A stretch of DNA of 36,583 nucleotides from Candidatus Daviesbacteria bacterium RIFCSPHIGHO2_01_FULL_40_11 (GCA_001776635.1 MFCP01000027.1:1-36583); one strand, 5' to 3'; counted from the stretch's first letter, positions 1 through 8,561 are shown. Made by a program: numbers and translations. Notes: generated by a model from the sequence alone, not told the origin.

Positions 1-876
1 TACCTCTTCGCTTTGAACTTTCTTAACTCCATATTCAGATAAAGAGAGCTTCTTCTTATTAGCCAGAGTCCTAAGCTTAATATTGTGGGCTTTAGAACCG
101 GTAAAATGCTGCAAAAGCGCCCCATAGCTCTCTGGCCTCCCAACTAGTAAATCTGCTTGAAAACCTCCCCGGAGGACCACTGTAGCTTTGTTTTCGCCTT
201 GATCAACTACGCGGGTTACTCCCGGCATTTTGCAAAAGTATTCAACGGCCTCTTTAGGTTTAGTGGAACTCACGGAAAAGTCCAAATCCCCCACGGTTGC
301 CACCATTCTGCGCAAGGAACCCAAAGGATGCACCTGAAGTATTGCCGGGCTTTTCTTCAAAAAACTTAAAATCTTGTCTGCCTGTACGGCTGCATAAGGC
401 AAAAGCATCCTGCCTTGCCTGCCTGATAGCTCTAGAATTCCATCCATGATCCTTCTGGCTATCTTTGCGGAAAAACCTTTTTCCACTAAAATTCCTGATT
501 TGATCCCGCGCTTTAGACCGTCCAAGTCTCTGATACCCAATTTTGCCAGTTTCATGGCTGTTTGGGGACCTACCCCGGGGATATCTAAAAGTTCAAAAAC
601 AACCGGTGGTATCCCCTTTTGTACCGCTTCAAAATGCTTAACCTGACCGGTGGTGAATAATTCGTTTAAATACTCTTGAATTTTAGTCCCCACATTGGGA
701 ACTTCCGGGAGCCTACCTTCCTGCCAAAGATCAAAAACTTCCGCATTAGATTGTTCTACAGCATCGGCTGCATTCTCATAGGCACGAATTTGGAAAATAT
801 TACCAAATTTTTTAAGGGTATAAGCAGCAGCGGTATTACGGAGGATTTTGGCAACTTTAGCATTAGAGATTTCCAC
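1..876 (-). CDS. polX: DNA polymerase X family protein, N-terminal part (runs off the left edge)
   Basis: Open minus-strand frame from a GTG at 876: VEISNAKVAKILRNTAAAYTLKKFGNIFQIRAYENAADAV...LLDIPGVGPQTAMKLAKLG...HPLGSLRRMVATVGDLDFSVSS...; helix-hairpin-helix motif and the GSLRR..TVGDLDF nucleotidyltransferase motif of PolX. Not in the ORF track because no stop lies in the window. Confidence 0.88.
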   Translation of the reverse strand, partial: MEISNAKVAKILRNTAAAYTLKKFGNIFQIRAYENAADAVEQSNAEVFDLWQEGRLPEVPNVGTKIQEYLNELFTTGQVKHFEAVQKGIPPVVFELLDIPGVGPQTAMKLAKLGIRDLDGLKRGIKSGILVEKGFSAKIARRIMDGILELSGRQGRMLLPYAAVQADKILSFLKKSPAILQVHPLGSLRRMVATVGDLDFSVSSTKPKEAVEYFCKMPGVTRVVDQGENKATVVLRGGFQADLLVGRPESYGALLQHFTGSKAHNIKLRTLANKKKLSLSEYGVKKVQSEEV

Positions 877-945
877 AGATTCAATATACCATTTTTTGCA
901 AATTGAATACACATAGTTTATTTGTTAAAATACTCTCAGCCTTTT

Positions 946-1018
946 GGGGCCGTAGTGAACCGGTCATCACGTCTCCCTGTCACGGAGAAGATAGCGGGTT
1001 CGATTCCCGTCGGCCCCG
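946..1018 (+). tRNA. tRNA-Asp (GTC anticodon)
   Basis: Cloverleaf read by eye: acceptor GGGGCCG/CGGCCCC, anticodon arm TCTCC-CTGTCAC-GGAGA, T-arm GCGGG-TTCGATT-CCCGT; CCA not encoded. Confidence 0.93.
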
Positions 1019-1026
1019 CAGATAGT

Positions 1027-2574
1027 TTACTCTTCTGTTTGTAAGGACTCTCTAAGAGAAGTCATATCAAACTGATTTACACTCTCAGTTACATCAATAA
1101 ACTCAAAGGGCCTGCTATAGTTAGAAAAATAGTATTTATCTTCTAATAATTCATACCTGGCATTAAAGTAATTATTAAAAATCAATCTAAAAATATTTAC
1201 CGGGGTAAGATTGTCATAAGTGAATTTTTCCTTATCCGGGAGTTTATAAGCTATAAAGGGCCTCATCCTCTCCTGAATAAGATCAGGGTTATACTCTTCC
1301 ATGCCTGGTGTTGAAGCCGAACCATGATCAGCTTGGATGATTATTATTGGTGAATTTTCTCTACCAAAAGTCAATTTTCTGACCAAATCCATTACCATTT
1401 TATTGATAAATAACAGCTGGTTTAAATAATCCTTCCTATCTTGCCAAGTATCCAATCCTGTAACTTTATTTTCTGCTGTTAGTTTAACCTGTTCCCCATT
1501 TGGACCAAAAAGGTAAGGTGGATGAGGCGAGACAATATGGGCAAATACAAACATCGGACCGTCAACATTTTCTCTGATACTGGCCAGTTGGGAAAATGTA
1601 CATAGTACTCTGTCTCGGGCTTTATCAGATAAATACATACCATTAAATGTCCTTAGCATAGTAGTTTTAAGAAAAGTCGCTATAAACTGGTTGCTTACCC
1701 CGCACGAAACATTTAAATCTGCAAAATTATTCTCCTGTGTACCTACCCAGCCGGAATTAAAATGTACAGCTTGATAGTCTTTTGATTTTAATATCTTGAG
1801 CACCTCATTATCTTTAATCATGTTAATAGCGGCTATTTGATCAGTCAGGTAACTTACATACTTCATGTTAAGCGAGGATGCTAGTGAGAGGTGAGTAAGA
1901 GCATAATTACTGTGGGCATTATAGGCTATGTTAAAATCCTTACTTTCCAAAAAATTTACAAAATTAATGTTATCGTATCCGTAAATATTTTTTAATACTT
2001 CATTGCTAGCATACCCATCCAAAATAATATAGTAAATATCAGGACGATCAGTAATTACGGGAAAGTTCTGGTTTAAATTATTGAGTTGTTTATTCGTTTT
2101 GGTAGTATCATTATAAGCAAACAATACTTTATTGTTATTTAGGTTGTATCCTGCAATTTGAATTAAGGATACTAAAACCAATATGCCCCCTGTTACCAAC
2201 GGAAATACTTCTAAACCCCGAAGTTTTCTCCCAAATTTAATTATCAAAAAGCTTCCAATTAGTAAAAAGGCTGACCAGAGTACAAACAGGCTAATGTCTT
2301 TTTCACCGTTTTTTACTAAGAAACCATCCAGGACTTTATAAACCTGACCATACGAGTAAAATAACAACAAAAAATAAGTTACCAATAGACTTGTTTTGTA
2401 CCTATCCTTAATTAAACCATTCAAAAATAACCATAAACCGAGTGTAAAACCTATGCTAAACTCTAGAGGCAGAATAATCCTATCAAATCGGACTTTATGA
2501 ATATTTTTAGTGTAAAAAGCCAGAATTGGAAAAGCAGCAAATAACAACGGATGTAAAAACTTAAACCTATGCAT
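1027..2574 (-). CDS. Membrane alkaline-phosphatase-superfamily (sulfatase/phosphotransferase-like) protein
   Basis: Multiple N-terminal hydrophobic segments, then a soluble domain with DIYYIILDGYAS, NYALTHLSLASSLNM (candidate Thr nucleophile) and IIIIQADHGS metal-binding motifs. Confidence 0.82.
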   Translation of the reverse strand: MHRFKFLHPLLFAAFPILAFYTKNIHKVRFDRIILPLEFSIGFTLGLWLFLNGLIKDRYKTSLLVTYFLLLFYSYGQVYKVLDGFLVKNGEKDISLFVLWSAFLLIGSFLIIKFGRKLRGLEVFPLVTGGILVLVSLIQIAGYNLNNNKVLFAYNDTTKTNKQLNNLNQNFPVITDRPDIYYIILDGYASNEVLKNIYGYDNINFVNFLESKDFNIAYNAHSNYALTHLSLASSLNMKYVSYLTDQIAAINMIKDNEVLKILKSKDYQAVHFNSGWVGTQENNFADLNVSCGVSNQFIATFLKTTMLRTFNGMYLSDKARDRVLCTFSQLASIRENVDGPMFVFAHIVSPHPPYLFGPNGEQVKLTAENKVTGLDTWQDRKDYLNQLLFINKMVMDLVRKLTFGRENSPIIIIQADHGSASTPGMEEYNPDLIQERMRPFIAYKLPDKEKFTYDNLTPVNIFRLIFNNYFNARYELLEDKYYFSNYSRPFEFIDVTESVNQFDMTSLRESLQTEE

Positions 2575-2583
2575 TTTAATTTT

Positions 2584-4002
2584 TTATTTTCCTTCCATCA
2601 AAAACAATACCCTTTGGGAATGCCTAATTTTTACAGAGTATTTAATAGTAAAATACTGCTTAAATTCTTGCACAAAATTTTCCTGTGTGTAATCAGGAAA
2701 AATATCTTTCCGAAACAAAAGCAACCTTTTTACGTTCGAATCGCTCTTTGGAATAAACTCTATGATAAGAAATTTACAAATGCTCCTAAAAAAACTTGCC
2801 ATTTTAGCAAAAGGAAGATTATTTGATACGGCAAGATGATGAACCAATGCTAAAGCAAAAATCATGTCCACCGGCCCTCGAGTCTCTAAACTCATCCTTT
2901 CCTTGTTTTCCCAACCAATACCGGGGCTGGGATTAGTAAGGTCAATAATAAGTGGTAAAATGTTTTCTTCTCTTTCTTCAACACAACGCAGGTAGTTTCT
3001 TTCAACAGCTTCCGGATCGCCATCTATAGATATTACTGGTATATCTAGCTTACTGGCAATACGGCTAAACAGTCCGGTATTTGCTCCTAAATCCCAGACA
3101 CTTTTGGGTTTAACTGTTTTTAGAAATTTCTCAATTACCCGCTTTTTTTGTTCAAACCCCACTTTAGAGTAGTTCGTGTCGGAATAATAATCCCCCCACT
3201 GTGATCCTCTCAACTTATAATTCAGCCGTTTAGTCACCGATTCCAGGCTATCAATTAACCCTAACAAGGATAATTTATTTACTCGGGGTGGGTTAAGCTG
3301 CATTTTCAGAAAGACCCTGCGCATATCTCCTTCACTATATGCTGCATAGCGGTTTTGGCTCCTGGCATGCAGGTGGATATGGGTTAAAAGCGAAAAATTA
3401 AGATAAGTACTTAAGGGTAATAAAGAACTCGTGAGATCTAAAGGTATTCCATCAATATAGGCTCTATTTAATTTGTTTAGCCTAAGATCCCTATAAGACA
3501 TCAACGCCAAAGGGGCAAGAAAATGCTGGCAGAATTGTCTATACCCCTTCCATGGCTGCCCCTCCTTATATTCCTCAAACGACAAAGTATCAATTAGAAT
3601 CGGCTTGCCTTTCCAAAACTGGATATTATAAGCACTACTGTCTTTTAAAGACATTCCAAACTCAAGGGCTCTCTTTTGAATCTGGATAGTAGCAAGGGCA
3701 GCATGCTTTAGTTGGCTAAAACTCCATTCATAAGGATAAGAGACAAATGGAATCATTTCCGGTTTAATAAGCTTAAAATAACCGTTGCTTTTTTGATCTT
3801 TCTTCGCTTCTTGGTGTGGAATTAACAACATATCCTCCACTAAAGATCGATAAAGGCCTGAATTGATTAAAAAATCATAACTTTCCCGATAGATCAAATT
3901 TACCCTACGGTATAAAGAACCCTTCCTTTTAAGGACCACTCCGCTTGGATCTCTAAACGAACCCGAAATGAGTTCATTTTGGGGAATTTTTTTTGTTTGC
4001 AT
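2584..4002 (-). CDS. Two-domain protein: N-terminal kinase-like region plus C-terminal class I SAM-dependent methyltransferase
   Basis: N-terminal SFRDPSGVV..LYRRVN..Y...YD.LINSGLY and LKDSSAYNIQFWKGKPILIDTLSFE (resembles kinase catalytic/DFG loops); C-terminal SVWDLGANTGLFSRIAS...VISIDGDPEAVERN methyltransferase motif I and II. Confidence 0.75.
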   Translation of the reverse strand: MQTKKIPQNELISGSFRDPSGVVLKRKGSLYRRVNLIYRESYDFLINSGLYRSLVEDMLLIPHQEAKKDQKSNGYFKLIKPEMIPFVSYPYEWSFSQLKHAALATIQIQKRALEFGMSLKDSSAYNIQFWKGKPILIDTLSFEEYKEGQPWKGYRQFCQHFLAPLALMSYRDLRLNKLNRAYIDGIPLDLTSSLLPLSTYLNFSLLTHIHLHARSQNRYAAYSEGDMRRVFLKMQLNPPRVNKLSLLGLIDSLESVTKRLNYKLRGSQWGDYYSDTNYSKVGFEQKKRVIEKFLKTVKPKSVWDLGANTGLFSRIASKLDIPVISIDGDPEAVERNYLRCVEEREENILPLIIDLTNPSPGIGWENKERMSLETRGPVDMIFALALVHHLAVSNNLPFAKMASFFRSICKFLIIEFIPKSDSNVKRLLLFRKDIFPDYTQENFVQEFKQYFTIKYSVKIRHSQRVLFLMEGK

Positions 4003-4219
4003 GCGTGGAAAAAAGATTTCTTAGAAAATTTACTATTTTTCTAAAGAAAAGTTTCACAGTCAATATTGCTCCCAGTAATGAGGCAATCGCAATTTGGAAT
4101 AAGTAGCTATTGGCTCCAGGGTCTAAATAAGCATATGTCTGTTTAGGAAAAGTTAGGTTTACTAAAAAAATGGCCGTAAATATTATAGCAATAGTTTGTA
4201 AAAATATTTTCATTGGCAA
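3974..4219 (-). CDS. Small membrane protein with YLDPG motif
   Basis: 81 aa, two hydrophobic segments around AYLDPGANSYLFQIAIASLLGAILTVK; overlaps the next gene's start by 29 bp. Confidence 0.75.
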   Translation of the reverse strand: MPMKIFLQTIAIIFTAIFLVNLTFPKQTYAYLDPGANSYLFQIAIASLLGAILTVKLFFRKIVNFLRNLFSTHANKKNSPK

Positions 4220-4385
4220 ACCTTCAGCAGAAATGTCGATTTGAATAATACTATACCATTTACCTATGTTTCAAGACCTCTAAGTTTGGCAAGCAAACAT
4301 ATTGCCTCTGTTTGCCCTCTTGACAATTTAGCTCATTTGGATTAAAAGTATCAGTAGAAAACTGCCTTCAAATCTGTCCTCAAAG

Positions 4386-5009
4386 ATGGCAAAAAGAAAT
4401 TCGAGTAATTATTTGGAGAAGCTTGAGAGCGAGATTCAATCCAACCAGTCCAAGGTTAGCCTGGTCTTAGGAGCATTGATTGTTTTGGTAATCGGGATAT
4501 TGGTTTTCAATTACTTCAACCAAGGTAAATCCAGTCTGGGTCCTGCTCAACAGACTCAAATAGAAGACCAGCAAGACGTTTCAAAAGAAAACCTCCCGGG
4601 TAAATATACCGTAAAAGAAGGTGATACTTTGTTTACGATTGCAGAAAAATATTATGATGATGGCTACAAATATCCCGAGATTGCTAATGCCAATAGCCTT
4701 ACAAATCCTGACCAGCTTGAAAAAGAACAAGTTCTTCAAATTCCAAAACTGGAACTTCAAGCTCAAGCTTCACCGACACCTTCCGCGCCGCCCACAGAGG
4801 AGGCTCTGGGAACCGGTGGAGGCGATACCACCATCTGGGGTCCAAAGATTGAAGGCAATACTTATACCGTAGTCGAAGGTGACTGGCTTTCCACAATAGC
4901 CGCTAGGGCATATGGCGATATAATGGCTTTCGATCGCATAGCCAAAGCCAATAACATACCGAATCCAGATCTGATCGAACCGGGAATGGTCTTAAACTTA
5001 CCCCGTTAA
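4386..5009 (+). CDS. Membrane-anchored protein with two LysM domains
   Basis: N-terminal TM segment; KYTVKEGDTLFTIAEKYYDDGYKYPEIANAN...L.IPK and TYTVVEGDWLSTIAARAYGDIMAFDRIAKAN...LNLPR. Confidence 0.9.
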   Translation: MAKRNSSNYLEKLESEIQSNQSKVSLVLGALIVLVIGILVFNYFNQGKSSLGPAQQTQIEDQQDVSKENLPGKYTVKEGDTLFTIAEKYYDDGYKYPEIANANSLTNPDQLEKEQVLQIPKLELQAQASPTPSAPPTEEALGTGGGDTTIWGPKIEGNTYTVVEGDWLSTIAARAYGDIMAFDRIAKANNIPNPDLIEPGMVLNLPR

Positions 5010-5026
5010 TCTTGTATACTTGAGAG

Positions 5027-6634
5027 GTGATCAAAAAACACTTACCCCTATTTCTACTTCTTTTCGCCTTGATACTGCTGATATACGGCAATTCCTTGAA
5101 TAATGCTTTTTTATCCGATGATCTTGCCGAAATCGTCCAGAATCCCAATATTGACCATTTAAGTAACCTCCTGACCCGCCCTTTCGGCTTTATCCGGCTG
5201 TTTTTATATTGGCTTGCCTTCCACATAGGTGGGCTTAATCCTTTTGTTTTTAGGCTTATTAATATCTTTTTCCATACGGGTTCTGTATTTTTGATCTATA
5301 TCCTACTGAATCGCTTGTATTCTAAAAGATTGGCTCTTTTTGTTGCCGGAATATTTGCCATCCATCCGGCAATTTCCGAGGCTGTAGTTTGGATTTCCGG
5401 TGGCATGTATGTCCAATACGCTTTCTTTTTCTTGCTGTCATTTTTATTTTACGTTCTGTCAAAAGAGAATAAAAAGTACTTTCTTTTATCCATTATCAGC
5501 CTCTTGCTAGCATTTATGTCTCATCCGCAGATGCCCCTCCTGCTTTTTTTAATCTTTCCCCTTTATGAACTCACATTTGGAAACTTAAAGGATAACTTCC
5601 CTAAAACTATTCCGTTTTTACTACTAACAATTTTATATATTTTTGTGTCCTTAAATGGTTTACCGGAACGTACTACTACCTTGCAATCCATGCATTATCA
5701 ACAAGGTGGCGTAGATAACCCGATTTTCCTGATTCCTGTTGCCCTAACTTCCTATTTTGAGCTAATCTTTTTTCCTCAAACGCTTACGCTTTATCACTCG
5801 GAATTAAACTTTGGCCAAATCCAATTTTTAGTAAGGTTTCTGATTACACTTGGTTTTCTAATCGTAGCTTTAATTAGTTTCAAAAAAAACAAGTCTATCT
5901 TTTTCTGGTCTTCATTTTTCCTAATTGCTCTTGCTCCAACACTCACCCCATTCAGGTTAAACTGGATTGTGGCAGAGAGATATTTATACCTGCCAATTTT
6001 AGGGATCCTGGTCCTTTTGGGCCTGGGGTTTGAAAAACTTACCAATTCTCCCAAATTTAAACAAATTAGCTATATAATGCTTGCCCTGATAGTTATTTTA
6101 CTCTCTGTCAGAACCATCATCAGGAATATTGATTGGAAGAATGAAGATAACCTGTGGATAGCCACCGGAAAAACTTCCCCTTCTTCACCCAATACCCATA
6201 ACAATTTGGGGGATGTTTACGGAAGGCGTGGGGATAAACAAGCAGCTCTCAGGGAATTTCAAAGGGCAATTGAGCTAAAGCCTAATTATGGTGATGCTTA
6301 TCATAATTTAGCCAATACTTATATGGAACTGGGCCAACCCGGCAAAGCCCTGGAAAACTATCAAAGTGCCCTCAAATTTAACCCTAACCTTTGGCAATCT
6401 TATCAAAATATCGCTGCCATTTATCTCAGTCAGAAAAATTATGAACAGGCCATCGAAAACCTGCAAAAGGCTATCTCTGTTAATCCCAAAAATCTTAATT
6501 TAAGAAATAACTTGGGCATTGTTTATCTTATATCGGGGAAAAAAGATAAGGCAAAAGAAATTTTTACGGAAGTTTTAAAGTTTGATCCAAATAATCAAAT
6601 TGCAAATCAAGGGTTACTGGAAGCTGGTAAATAA
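5027..6634 (+). CDS. Polytopic membrane protein with C-terminal TPR repeats (TMTC/O-mannosyltransferase-like)
   Basis: N-terminal NSLNNAFLSDDLAEIVQN glycosyltransferase-like loop, about ten hydrophobic segments, then several 34-aa TPR repeats (NNLGDVYGRRGDKQAALREFQRAIELKPNYGDAYHNLAN...). GTG start. Confidence 0.85.
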   Translation: MIKKHLPLFLLLFALILLIYGNSLNNAFLSDDLAEIVQNPNIDHLSNLLTRPFGFIRLFLYWLAFHIGGLNPFVFRLINIFFHTGSVFLIYILLNRLYSKRLALFVAGIFAIHPAISEAVVWISGGMYVQYAFFFLLSFLFYVLSKENKKYFLLSIISLLLAFMSHPQMPLLLFLIFPLYELTFGNLKDNFPKTIPFLLLTILYIFVSLNGLPERTTTLQSMHYQQGGVDNPIFLIPVALTSYFELIFFPQTLTLYHSELNFGQIQFLVRFLITLGFLIVALISFKKNKSIFFWSSFFLIALAPTLTPFRLNWIVAERYLYLPILGILVLLGLGFEKLTNSPKFKQISYIMLALIVILLSVRTIIRNIDWKNEDNLWIATGKTSPSSPNTHNNLGDVYGRRGDKQAALREFQRAIELKPNYGDAYHNLANTYMELGQPGKALENYQSALKFNPNLWQSYQNIAAIYLSQKNYEQAIENLQKAISVNPKNLNLRNNLGIVYLISGKKDKAKEIFTEVLKFDPNNQIANQGLLEAGK

Positions 6635-6641
6635 TTAGGGC

Positions 6642-7808
6642 TTAAATCTTTTGAGCCAAAACAACTAGATGCTTCTCGTTTCCACCAGCATCTATTTTGT
6701 TTAATTTTATTTCAAATCCGGCATTTTTAACCATCTCAATATTTTTCTTTGCTCCGAAGTGACTCCACCACATTTTTGTTCCATGGAAATCTTCTTCTGT
6801 TCCCTCCCATTCACCTACTCCCATTGTTACTAAAATATATCCACCTTTAGAAAGAAAAGAACTAATCTTTTTAAACAGCTCTTGATGTCCCTCTCTGGGA
6901 GTATGGAAAATTGCATAGAGTGAAACTACAGCATCTACCCGGTACTCATCATTTTGTAACTCCAACATATCCTTCGCCTCAAAGTTTGCCTGAGGAACAT
7001 TTTTTCGGGCCAGTTTTATTTGTTTTTCAGAAAAATCAATGCCTTTTACCTTAAATCCCTTTTCTACTAAAAATTTATCTACCGGTACTCCACTGCCACA
7101 ACCAATATCCAAAATAGTTACCCCAGGCCTTAGTAATTCCACCAGTCTCTCCAGATATTTCATATTGCTAAATTGGTCCCTGGATGCAGAATATTTTTCC
7201 GCTATTTTATTGTAACCCTGTTTGACTAAATCGCTTTCCCGAGAAAAGTTTAGCAGATGAATTAGCTCCTTTTCTGCAGCTTCAGAGTTAGTAAATGTTT
7301 TGTAACCATACTTTTCTGCCTCTTCTTTGTATTTTGTCCTGTCACAATTAAAAAACAATCTTGCTTCTAACTCCTGCAGCTTTTCAGTTTTTCCCCATCT
7401 TGGATCTTGTTTATTCCTTTCAAAAATCTCATTAAATGATTCTCCTAATAGAAATACCCCCGGAAAACTAAAATCCTTTTTTGCTAAATGAGGCAGGATA
7501 TTTACTCCTTCAAAAATTGCTGATTTGTGCGATTGCATTACTTCCTTAACTTTACTTAAAATTGTTGGCCAAAAAGCCTCCGATTGTTTAACTAAATTTT
7601 GCCAATGTTCCTCACACGAAGTTTCTATTAGATATTTTTCTTCATCCTGTTTAAAGAAGAAGTTGACCCAATACTCTAACTTGGAATCCTTAGACATTTC
7701 CTCCCTTACTGTGTCTAAATCTAAGACAAAAGCCCCGGTTTCATCCGAGATTTTCTTCGCCAGATAACTTTTACCCGATGCCGGTATTCCCCCAATGAAA
7801 ATATACAT
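6642..7808 (-). CDS. P-loop kinase (AAA_33/2-phosphoglycerate kinase-like) fused to class I SAM methyltransferase
   Basis: N-terminal MYIFIGGIPASGKSYLAKK Walker A; C-terminal VTILDIGCGSGVPVDKFLVEKGFKVKGIDFSEKQI methyltransferase motifs in one ORF. Confidence 0.8.
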   Translation of the reverse strand: MYIFIGGIPASGKSYLAKKISDETGAFVLDLDTVREEMSKDSKLEYWVNFFFKQDEEKYLIETSCEEHWQNLVKQSEAFWPTILSKVKEVMQSHKSAIFEGVNILPHLAKKDFSFPGVFLLGESFNEIFERNKQDPRWGKTEKLQELEARLFFNCDRTKYKEEAEKYGYKTFTNSEAAEKELIHLLNFSRESDLVKQGYNKIAEKYSASRDQFSNMKYLERLVELLRPGVTILDIGCGSGVPVDKFLVEKGFKVKGIDFSEKQIKLARKNVPQANFEAKDMLELQNDEYRVDAVVSLYAIFHTPREGHQELFKKISSFLSKGGYILVTMGVGEWEGTEEDFHGTKMWWSHFGAKKNIEMVKNAGFEIKLNKIDAGGNEKHLVVLAQKI

Positions 7809-7810
7809 AT

Positions 7811-8221
7811 TTATAATTTGTTTAAATTCTTTATTAGTAATTCCAAAATACCATTTTTATCCAAAAGTATTTTTGCTCCATCCTTAATCACTCTTTCAGT
7901 TCCCGGGTCAACCGGATCAACTTTTGCCCAATCTGGAGTAGTAATCCCGTACTCAACTTCCAAACCATTTCCGTAAAATACCCTTCTTACTTGTACCGCC
8001 TTGTAATCTTCCTTTATTATTTCCTTTACCTCTCCAAATCCTTTAATCCATAGGTCATTATCCAAATAAATCTCCGGTTCATCTGTAATTACTACTAAAT
8101 CTATGTCTGAATCCGGCTTAGCAGAATCTCTAGCATAAGAACCAACCAGTAAAACAGCCCAAATCTCCTTCTGTTCTCTAACCCATTTCGTAAATTCTGT
8201 TATAAATTGGTTTGCATCCAT
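7811..8221 (-). CDS. Nucleotidyltransferase-fold protein (MNT/KNTase-like)
   Basis: MDANQFITEFTKWVREQKEIWAVLLVGSYARDSAKPDSDIDLVVIT: GSxARxxxxxxSDxDL motif. The listed ORF runs to 8386 but the extension reads through tRNA-Thr; Met at 8221 is preferred. Confidence 0.8.
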   Translation of the reverse strand: MDANQFITEFTKWVREQKEIWAVLLVGSYARDSAKPDSDIDLVVITDEPEIYLDNDLWIKGFGEVKEIIKEDYKAVQVRRVFYGNGLEVEYGITTPDWAKVDPVDPGTERVIKDGAKILLDKNGILELLIKNLNKL

Positions 8222-8305
8222 ACAGGATATGAGCCGTGGACGGGATTTTGCTTCGCAAAGCATAGTCATACGACTATGAACGAACCGTCGATCTTCCGAC
8301 CAGCT

Positions 8306-8379
8306 TGGAGCCGAAGGTGGGAATCGAACCCACATCACTACTTTACGAAAGTAGTGCTTTACCATTAAGCTACATCGGC
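8306..8379 (-). tRNA. tRNA-Thr (CGT anticodon), CCA encoded
   Basis: Reverse complement GCCGATGTAGCTTAATGGTAAAGCACTACTTTCGTAAAGTAGTGATGTGGGTTCGATTCCCACCTTCGGCTCCA; anticodon loop TTCGTAA; one T-T acceptor mismatch. Confidence 0.92.
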
Positions 8380-8443
8380 GTTTCACTTGATGTATCTTGC
8401 GATAGTTCCGCTTCGCGTATTAACTATCTAAAGCTACATCGGC

Positions 8444-8517
8444 TGGAGCGGGATACCAGAATCGGACTGGCTTCTCCACCTTGGGAAGGTGGCATACTAC
8501 CGGTGTACTAATCCCGC
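8444..8517 (-). tRNA. tRNA-Gly (CCC anticodon), CCA encoded
   Basis: Reverse complement GCGGGATTAGTACACCGGTAGTATGCCACCTTCCCAAGGTGGAGAAGCCAGTCCGATTCTGGTATCCCGCTCCA; anticodon loop TTCCCAA; T-loop is TCCGATT rather than TTC.... Confidence 0.87.
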
Positions 8518-8561
8518 AATCCACCATATTTTACCAGATTTTGGTATATACTAAGTGATAT

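Noticed and set aside
157-906. Three plus-strand ORFs (157-369, 446-646, 676-906)
   Set aside because: Antisense to the polX frame, which has clear family motifs; no recognisable protein features.
8222-8386. N-terminal extension of the nucleotidyltransferase ORF
   Set aside because: It translates tRNA-Thr and the hairpin region; Met at 8221 starts the recognisable domain.
8380-8386. GTTTCAC as a parS half-site
   Set aside because: Only one arm; no GTGAAAC partner at parS spacing.
8305-8511. 68-aa plus-strand ORF
   Set aside because: Lies antisense across the two tRNA genes; artefact.
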